A stretch of DNA of 11,796 nt. Source: Lachnospiraceae bacterium. GTDB lineage: Bacteria > Bacillota > Clostridia > Lachnospirales > Lachnospiraceae. The notes beneath the pieces were generated by a model. It was not told the DNA's origin. It worked only from the letters and a program-made list of their open reading frames with translations, and did not search any database. Numbering within the stretch: the first letter of the stretch is position 1; every line of letters starts with the position of its first letter. Location of the stretch: positions 1 through 11,796 of the forward strand of contig CAAEAB010000226.1 of NCBI GenBank assembly GCA_900753685.1, given 5' to 3'. This document shows positions 7,464 through 11,796 of this stretch, piece by piece. A program made the position numbers and the translations under genes.

Positions 7464-9323
7464 CTATTGAACCATAATACCCCCGATTTCGTCAATCATG
7501 ATCGGATTTCCATCAATGTCGATCATATAAATCTGAACCTTATAATTGCCTGTCTTAAAGCCGTAATCCCAGGCATAAACTTCGGTCTTATATGTACCGT
7601 CGCCCAGGGAATAAGCATCATACCATTGCTGATTTGCCTTGTCTTCCTCCGGGAAGGCCAGACAGCGAATGCCCTGATAATCAATATCCGTTATAATGTT
7701 GGAAATATAAACCTCGAATTTTCCTGTCTGATTATTATACGGCGTTGCCGAAAGCTCCACAGTCGCAGCGCCGTCCGGATTCTCATCCAGCTTCAAATCC
7801 TTATCTCCAAGGTCGGCCGTCAGCTCTTCCATCAAATGGGATTTCCTGGACAGCTCCGCATTCATCGTATCATTACCATAGCGTTCCGTCAATGTTGGAA
7901 TATGAGAAAATAAATTCGTTCCCAATCCAAGCCGTTCTCCCTCAATCTGAACGCCAAGAGCCGCCAGCGTGGTCGGAAATTGGTCAAAGGTTGAAAAGTT
8001 CCGATAAAACGGCTCTTCCGGGCTTATCGGCGCATTAATATAGGCCGTATATACTTTTCTCTCGTAATCCTCCGGCACATCCTCACAGAAATCCGAATCC
8101 ATGGTCGGATGATCTCCCGAAATAATGATGGTCGTATTTTCGTAAAAGTCCTGCTGCTGAACCCACTCGATAAACTCCGCCACCTTCTTACTGGAGCAGG
8201 CCATGACATTGGCATACTGATCATCTCCAAAGGTATCCGGGCAGTCCTCGCAGACATAACCGTCCTCAAAATGAGTGTCTACCGTCAGCATCGTCAGATT
8301 AAAAGGCTCTTCCTCCCGGCTCATTTCCGTTAATTTATCCTTCGCAAAGTCAAAAAGATAGTCGTCCTCATAACCCCACCATACGCGATAGCCCTCCGGA
8401 AGGCTTCCGTTGGAAGAATAATAATTATAATCCCACATATGATAATTGCCATGGGTCGTAAAGTACAATTCCCGGCCGCCAAAGGTCGCTTCCGAGCCAA
8501 TGAGCAGTCCCTGATTGTAGCCAGCCGCCTCCAGTATGTCTCCCAGTGATGTGATTCCCGGAAAAAAGCTGTCCTGAGTATCCATCTCATTGCCCTCCAT
8601 CGGTATAATGAGCGGAAGTCCCGACGTCTGAGCAAACATGGCCGCCACTGTCCACGTCGTACAGTGAAGAGAGGTCCCTCCGTTCAGTACATTCCCACCG
8701 CCGGAAAAATTCTCATTTGCCAGGGCTATCTCCGTCAATTCCGGAATCACACTTTCCTCAAATGCTCCGCCGCTTTTCTCATCGGCATAGGTTGTTTCCA
8801 TAGATTCCAAATATATATAAATAAGATTTCTTTTTTGTTCAGGAAAAGCCAGCGACACATCCGTCGGCGACACATAATTATCCTCAATAAATGTCGAATA
8901 GTTCCCTTGATTATCTTTATAAGAAGAAACCTCCAGGGTATTCCATGCGTAATTCAAAGGATAAATGAGCAACGCCGCCGAAATAACCAAAAGAATCGAT
9001 GACGTCACATAAAACACCCTCTTTTGTTTCCACAATAACAGCAACACCATCACAACAATAAGCACAGCCGCCGCTACGATCGTTATAATTCCACAGGAAT
9101 TAAAGAAGTCTTTAATCATTCCCTGATTGGTTCCCTCCAATGGAGAATTCAGATGAAAGATTAACTCGTCCATCGTTAAATGGTTCCATGTTTTAAACAT
9201 CCAGAAAATACCTCTGTAAACAAACACTCCCAGCGTTCCTGCGAATACCGTCACCACAGCTAAAACAATTCGAAGCACCTTCTTGGCCATCTCATTTTTT
9301 CCTTTTTTATCTTCTCTTGACAC
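7464..9323 (-). CDS. MdoB/LtaS-like phosphoglycerol transferase with C-terminal GBS_Bsp-like domain
   Basis: With the start used here it is a 619-residue membrane enzyme of the alkaline-phosphatase/sulfatase superfamily. Such enzymes transfer glycerol phosphate from phosphatidylglycerol to a surface glycan or polymer outside the cell. Three membrane helices lie near 16-42, 77-98 and 102-122, fewer than the five of S. aureus LtaS. The extracellular domain has a metal-ligand Glu in YLESME (about 173), candidate nucleophile threonines in CTTWTVAAM (222-223), TVDTHFEDG (Asp349, His351) and SGDHPTMD (Asp404, His405). The wording around these sites resembles E. coli OpgB/MdoB more than LtaS. Residues about 531-618 look like a GBS_Bsp-like domain (WYDAY...GDGTYKTEV...TGNYKVQIY). 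I chose GTG at 9323, which has GGGAG 8 nt upstream. An ATG at 9368 overlaps the predicted -10 and lacks a binding site; Met12 is a third option. It heads the rarA operon. Confidence 0.88.
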   Translation of the reverse strand: MSREDKKGKNEMAKKVLRIVLAVVTVFAGTLGVFVYRGIFWMFKTWNHLTMDELIFHLNSPLEGTNQGMIKDFFNSCGIITIVAAAVLIVVMVLLLLWKQKRVFYVTSSILLVISAALLIYPLNYAWNTLEVSSYKDNQGNYSTFIEDNYVSPTDVSLAFPEQKRNLIYIYLESMETTYADEKSGGAFEESVIPELTEIALANENFSGGGNVLNGGTSLHCTTWTVAAMFAQTSGLPLIIPMEGNEMDTQDSFFPGITSLGDILEAAGYNQGLLIGSEATFGGRELYFTTHGNYHMWDYNYYSSNGSLPEGYRVWWGYEDDYLFDFAKDKLTEMSREEEPFNLTMLTVDTHFEDGYVCEDCPDTFGDDQYANVMACSSKKVAEFIEWVQQQDFYENTTIIISGDHPTMDSDFCEDVPEDYERKVYTAYINAPISPEEPFYRNFSTFDQFPTTLAALGVQIEGERLGLGTNLFSHIPTLTERYGNDTMNAELSRKSHLMEELTADLGDKDLKLDENPDGAATVELSATPYNNQTGKFEVYISNIITDIDYQGIRCLAFPEEDKANQQWYDAYSLGDGTYKTEVYAWDYGFKTGNYKVQIYMIDIDGNPIMIDEIGGIMVQ

Positions 9324-9331
9324 TGCTTTTA

Positions 9332-9336
9332 CTCCC
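9332..9336 (-). promoter_or_regulatory. Ribosome binding site that decides the GTG start at 9323
   Basis: GGGAG on the minus strand lies 8 nt before the GTG at 9321-9323. The longer frame beginning with ATG at 9368 has only an AT-rich stretch before it and would start upstream of the predicted transcription start, so the GTG is preferred. Confidence 0.6.
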
Positions 9337-9356
9337 TTTTTACAATAATCGCTATG

Positions 9357-9365
9357 ATTATAACA
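9357..9365 (-). promoter_or_regulatory. Extended -10 promoter of the phosphoglycerol transferase-rarA operon
   Basis: On the minus strand TGTTATAAT is an extended -10 (TGn plus a perfect TATAAT at 9357-9362). No good -35 is found at 17 nt; only TATTAA lies there, in very AT-rich DNA. The start site would be near 9350, about 27 nt before the GTG at 9323. Confidence 0.55.
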
Positions 9366-9405
9366 CATTCTGTAAAAAATTAATAATAGTTTTATAATTG
9401 TTCAT

Positions 9406-9459
9406 CGGATTTTCATTGCTAATCCGCCATAATTTGTTAAAATATATATGTATATTTTA
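9406..9459. promoter_or_regulatory. Two inverted repeats upstream of the phospholipase-like gene
   Basis: The first is CGGATT-N9-AATCCG (9406-9426). The second is TAAAATATA-N4-TATATTTTA (9438-9459), a perfect 9-bp repeat ending just before the ribosome binding site. A weak plus-strand promoter, TTGCTA (9416-9421) and TAAAAT (9438-9443) at 16 nt, would be overlapped by both. They could be repressor sites controlling the plus-strand gene or the divergent pair. The AT-rich repeat could also be chance. No regulator gene is adjacent. Confidence 0.4.
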
Positions 9460-9476
9460 GTAAAGGAGCGCTGCAT

Positions 9477-10415
9477 ATGCCGGGATTAATTACAAATTAT
9501 TTATTCGGCGAACGTTCTTACCAATCTCTGTCTCCGAACTACCTGAAAGAAGTCATCCAGAAAAACCAAAACGCATATCGCCTGGGTCTTCAGGGCCCTG
9601 ACATCTTCTTTTACTATTTGAATCCTTATATGCGGAAGCGAAAAAACAATATCTGCAATATTCTTCACGAAAAAAATACGGGGGCTTTTTTTGACAATCT
9701 GCTGGAATATACTGTCATTCTCGAAACAGAGGATAAGGAAATATGTCTGGCATATATTGCCGGTTTCCTCTGTCACTACGCATTGGATACCCACACCCAT
9801 CCCTACCTTTTCGCCCGCATGCACCAGGATATGAATGAACATCCGGAACGCCGGTATGAACCTTTCTATTACCGACGGGTTGAGACGCTGATGGATACGC
9901 TTTTATTAAAACGGCTGAACCATATGGAGCCCTCCCAGCTCAATCTGGAGGCGCTGGTTTCTCTGAGCAAAAAAGAGCGGCGCAATATCTCCGAGTGTCT
10001 CTTATACGCCATACGTACAACCTACCACTACCGGCTGTCCCGCAAAACATTGCTCAAAGTCATTACCTCTGTAAAAAAGACCTGCATTTTCCTGCAGTCA
10101 AATCCGCGGATGCGCCGAAGGCTTGCCCATTTTATTGAAAATCATTTAAAGCTTTCCTTTTCAAAGAACTGTTTTATTTATCCCGAATATCAGGGCGATC
10201 CGGAGGATTATTTGAATGAGAGCAAACGAACATGGTATATCGGGGAAGATAGAGAGCCTCATAGCGAATCCTTTTTTGAGCTGCTGAACGACGCCAACAT
10301 TTTCAGCAATCAGATTTTAGAAGCCTACGACGACTATCTGGCCTGGCATGGGAGCCGGGAACATCTTATTCAGACCATTGGCTCACTTTCTTACTATACG
10401 GGGGAATCCTGCTGA
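9477..10415 (+). CDS. Zinc-dependent phospholipase C-like protein, no signal peptide
   Basis: A 312-residue protein with the pattern of the zinc-dependent phospholipase C family, whose members hold three zinc ions and cleave phospholipids. Visible elements are TNYLFGE (6-12), LGLQGPDIFFY (36-46, Asp42), HEKNTGAFF (64-72, His64), the hallmark GFLCHYALDTHTHPY (96-110, His100, Asp104, His108) and RRVETLMDTLL (133-143, Glu136, Asp140). There is no signal peptide, so it lacks the mature N-terminal Trp ligand of secreted enzymes and is probably cytosolic, like many uncharacterised clostridial members. Two positions where I expect ligand histidines read Asn7 and Tyr132, so activity is doubtful. AAAGGAG (9462-9468) fixes the ATG at 9477. 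It is the only plus-strand gene here, divergent from the phosphoglycerol transferase and convergent with pfkA. A role in phospholipid turnover beside an enzyme that uses phosphatidylglycerol is possible but unproven. Confidence 0.78.
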   Translation: MPGLITNYLFGERSYQSLSPNYLKEVIQKNQNAYRLGLQGPDIFFYYLNPYMRKRKNNICNILHEKNTGAFFDNLLEYTVILETEDKEICLAYIAGFLCHYALDTHTHPYLFARMHQDMNEHPERRYEPFYYRRVETLMDTLLLKRLNHMEPSQLNLEALVSLSKKERRNISECLLYAIRTTYHYRLSRKTLLKVITSVKKTCIFLQSNPRMRRRLAHFIENHLKLSFSKNCFIYPEYQGDPEDYLNESKRTWYIGEDREPHSESFFELLNDANIFSNQILEAYDDYLAWHGSREHLIQTIGSLSYYTGESC

Positions 10416-10420
10416 AATAA

Positions 10421-10478
10421 TAAGAAGGGGCCGGGAAATCTGTGATTTCATCATCACAAATTCCCCGGTCCCTTTATA
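10421..10478. terminator. Bidirectional rho-independent terminator
   Basis: A 22-position hairpin pairs 10425-10446 with 10453-10474 around a 6-nt loop, with two mismatches and one G-U pair and a GC-rich base. The plus strand ends in CCCTTTATA and the minus strand in CCCCTTCTTATTATT, so it can stop both the phospholipase-like gene and the convergent pfkA. Confidence 0.88.
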
Positions 10479-10486
10479 CACATCAA

Positions 10487-11461
10487 TTAATACATGGACA
10501 TTAACCGGCTGATTAAAAACTGATATTCATCAATGGTTTTTTCCATAGCCAGTCCCTCGTCAATATCAAAATCTACATAACTGCCGCCCTTTAAGCAAAT
10601 GACCCGATTCGTCTCTCCCCGATGGAGCAGATCAACCGCATAACCGCCCATAGTCGCCGCCGTCACACGGTCTCTAGCTGTCGGTGAACCGCCTCGCTGA
10701 ATATGGCCCAATATGGTTGCCCGGGTTTCGATGCCCGTCGCCGCTTCAATACGGCGGGCCAGTCGATTCGTATGGCCGACGCCTTCCGCATTAATAATTA
10801 CATGATGGGTTTTTCCTTTGGAACGGTTGTGCATAATCGTATCAATCAAATCCTGCTCGTTAAAGGCATCCTTCTCCGGTATAAGAATACCGTCCGCACC
10901 ATTGGCCATCTGGCACCAAAGAGCAATATAGCCCGCATTACGCCCCATAACCTCAATAATACTGCACCGTTCATGGGACGTGGAAGTATCCTTGATTTTA
11001 TCGATGGCACACATTGCCGTATTTACCGCCGTATCGAATCCGATCGTATACTCGGTACAGTTAATATCCAAATCGATTGTTCCCGGTATGCCTATCGTAT
11101 TGATTCCCAGAGCCGACAGCTTCTGAGCTCCCCGAAATGAACCGTCGCCGCCGATAACAATCAGACCGTCAATCCCATGCTTCCGAAGAATTTCCGCGCC
11201 TTTTTGCTGGCCCTCCCGGGTTTCAAACTCTTTACATCTGGCTGTAAACAAAATCGTTCCCCCCAGACGGGCAATTTCAGATACCATCCGGGAATTCATA
11301 TCTATAATTTCATTATTCAATAAGCCGGCATATCCCCGCTTAATTCCTTTCACCTTCATACCGCTGGCCAAAGCCGTCCGCACAACCGCCCGGATGGCCG
11401 CATTCATTCCCGGCGCATCGCCGCCGCTGGTCAATATACCTATGGTCTTTACTTCGTGCAT
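10487..11461 (-). CDS. pfkA: ATP-dependent 6-phosphofructokinase
   Basis: A 324-residue phosphofructokinase that converts fructose 6-phosphate and ATP to fructose 1,6-bisphosphate, the committed step of glycolysis, in the cytosol. Motifs are GGDAPGMNAA (13-22), GGDGS (104-108), PGTID (126-130, with the base Asp130 matching E. coli Asp127), MGRNAG (172-177) and GHIQRGG (252-258). Gly at both GGDGS and PGTID fits an ATP enzyme; PPi enzymes usually carry Asp and Lys there. The residue after the catalytic Asp is Leu131 (TIDLD) instead of the common Asn (TIDND), while the second Asp is kept. I chose the ATG at 11461 because a strong AGGAGGT lies 6 nt upstream; an in-frame ATG at 11494 adds 11 residues not found in the family and coincides with the predicted transcription start. 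It follows cobT but has its own promoter. Confidence 0.95.
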   Translation of the reverse strand: MHEVKTIGILTSGGDAPGMNAAIRAVVRTALASGMKVKGIKRGYAGLLNNEIIDMNSRMVSEIARLGGTILFTARCKEFETREGQQKGAEILRKHGIDGLIVIGGDGSFRGAQKLSALGINTIGIPGTIDLDINCTEYTIGFDTAVNTAMCAIDKIKDTSTSHERCSIIEVMGRNAGYIALWCQMANGADGILIPEKDAFNEQDLIDTIMHNRSKGKTHHVIINAEGVGHTNRLARRIEAATGIETRATILGHIQRGGSPTARDRVTAATMGGYAVDLLHRGETNRVICLKGGSYVDFDIDEGLAMEKTIDEYQFLISRLMSMY

Positions 11462-11467
11462 CCAAAT

Positions 11468-11474
11468 ACCTCCT
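11468..11474 (-). promoter_or_regulatory. Strong ribosome binding site fixing the pfkA start
   Basis: AGGAGGT on the minus strand, 6 nt before the ATG at 11459-11461. It rules against the in-frame ATG at 11494 as the main start. Confidence 0.85.
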
Positions 11475-11475
11475 A

Positions 11476-11487
11476 ACTGTTCACAGT
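11476..11487. promoter_or_regulatory. Small palindrome in the pfkA leader
   Basis: ACTGTTCACAGT is an inverted repeat of 5-bp arms around TC, lying between the predicted transcription start and the ribosome binding site. It could be an operator half-site pair or chance. Confidence 0.25.
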
Positions 11488-11500
11488 ATACCATGTTTCT

Positions 11501-11529
11501 GTATTATTTTAAAGGGATGTATGTGTCAA
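11501..11529 (-). promoter_or_regulatory. Promoter of pfkA inside the 3' end of cobT
   Basis: On the minus strand TTGACA (11524-11529) is a perfect -35, followed after 17 nt by TAATAC (11501-11506), a weaker -10. The -35 lies in the last codons of cobT. Transcription would begin near 11494, giving a short leader of about 33 nt. Confidence 0.6.
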
Positions 11530-11796
11530 TTTTGCCTTCCTGAAAGCTTGGAAGTTTTTCATATACGTTGAAAATATGGTCCAGCATGGAAAAAATCAAA
11601 AGGGCGCCGCTGCCCTCACCAAGATGAAGGCCTCCATAAATGATGGGCTTAAGTCCGAGCATCTTCAGGGCCAGAGCCGCCCCCGGCTCCTTAGAGCAAT
11701 GGGAAGCAATCATCCCCTCCGCCGAGGCCGGCGCAAGCTGTTTGGCCAAAAGCGCTGCCACCGACGCAATGAATCCATCAATAACCACAGGAATTC
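11504..11796 (-). CDS. cobT: Nicotinate-nucleotide:dimethylbenzimidazole phosphoribosyltransferase CobT (partial, C-terminal end)
   Basis: The C-terminal 97 or so codons of CobT, which moves the phosphoribosyl group of nicotinate mononucleotide onto a benzimidazole-type base to give alpha-ribazole phosphate, activating the lower ligand for cobamide (vitamin B12) assembly. The visible part begins at IPVVIDGF, matching the conserved VxDGFI segment, and contains LHLGEGSGALL, whose Glu (codon 11615-11617) corresponds to the general base at Salmonella CobT Glu317. The frame stays open to the window edge, so the gene continues beyond it; the GTG at 11788 is internal and not a start. The stop is 42 nt before the pfkA ATG with no terminator between them, so read-through into pfkA is possible. 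No other cobamide gene is visible here. Confidence 0.9.
   Translation of the reverse strand, partial: IPVVIDGFIASVAALLAKQLAPASAEGMIASHCSKEPGAALALKMLGLKPIIYGGLHLGEGSGALLIFSMLDHIFNVYEKLPSFQEGKIDTYIPLK

Noticed and set aside
9324..9368. N-terminal extension of the phosphoglycerol transferase to an ATG at 9368
   Set aside because: No ribosome binding site precedes it, and the predicted -10 (9357-9362) falls inside the extension, so the message would start after this ATG.
11462..11494. 11-residue N-terminal extension of PfkA
   Set aside because: The ATG at 11494 coincides with the predicted transcription start, and AGGAGGT points to the ATG at 11461, which gives the normal family length.
11791..11796. 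GAATTC (EcoRI site) exactly at the window end
   Set aside because: It could hint at a cloned-fragment end, but the cobT frame is open across it and fits the protein. One 6-mer at an edge can be chance.

Overview
The window looks like chromosomal DNA of a low-to-mid-GC Firmicute, most likely a clostridial gut-type bacterium near Lachnospiraceae. This rests on strong AGGAGG-type ribosome binding sites, TTGACA/TATAAT promoters, a CsoR-type copper regulator, and a 6-phosphofructokinase with the clostridial-looking TIDLD variant. No lineage was checked against a database. The window is densely coded. Nearly everything is on the minus strand, with one plus-strand gene near the right end.

Layout from left to right, minus strand unless noted. 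Positions 1-1055 hold a polyprenyl-phosphate glycosyltransferase of the GtrB/DPM1 type behind a perfect-consensus promoter, plus the first 19 codons of a membrane protein gene that follows it. Positions 1079-4372 are a complete copper-homeostasis operon read csoR-copA-copZ: a copper-sensing repressor, a Cu(I) efflux P-type ATPase with metal-binding domains at both ends, and a small copper chaperone. It has two tandem palindromic operators over its promoter and a rho-independent terminator at its end. Positions 4401-9362 look like a four-gene operon read MdoB/LtaS-like phosphoglycerol transferase, rarA, histidine phosphatase, family-2 glycosyltransferase. Its last three genes are packed 5-6 nt apart and it ends in a clear terminator. 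Positions 9363-9476 are a divergent regulatory region with two inverted repeats. Positions 9477-10415 (plus strand) encode a zinc-dependent phospholipase C-like protein without a signal peptide. A long bidirectional hairpin at 10421-10478 separates it from the convergent pfkA gene. The window ends inside cobT, a cobalamin lower-ligand activation gene.

Together the genes cover copper export, envelope polymer decoration (two glycosyltransferases and an alkaline-phosphatase-fold phosphoglycerol transferase), replication-fork maintenance (rarA), glycolysis (pfkA) and cobamide synthesis (cobT). There is no mobile element, CRISPR array, RNA gene or defence island that I can support. I do not see a wholly new system. 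The points most worth a second look are: the phosphoglycerol transferase carrying a C-terminal GBS_Bsp-like domain; the phospholipase C-like protein with two expected metal-ligand histidines replaced; the CopA with an extra C-terminal metal-binding domain, followed by a possible internal copZ promoter; and the paired CsoR operators.
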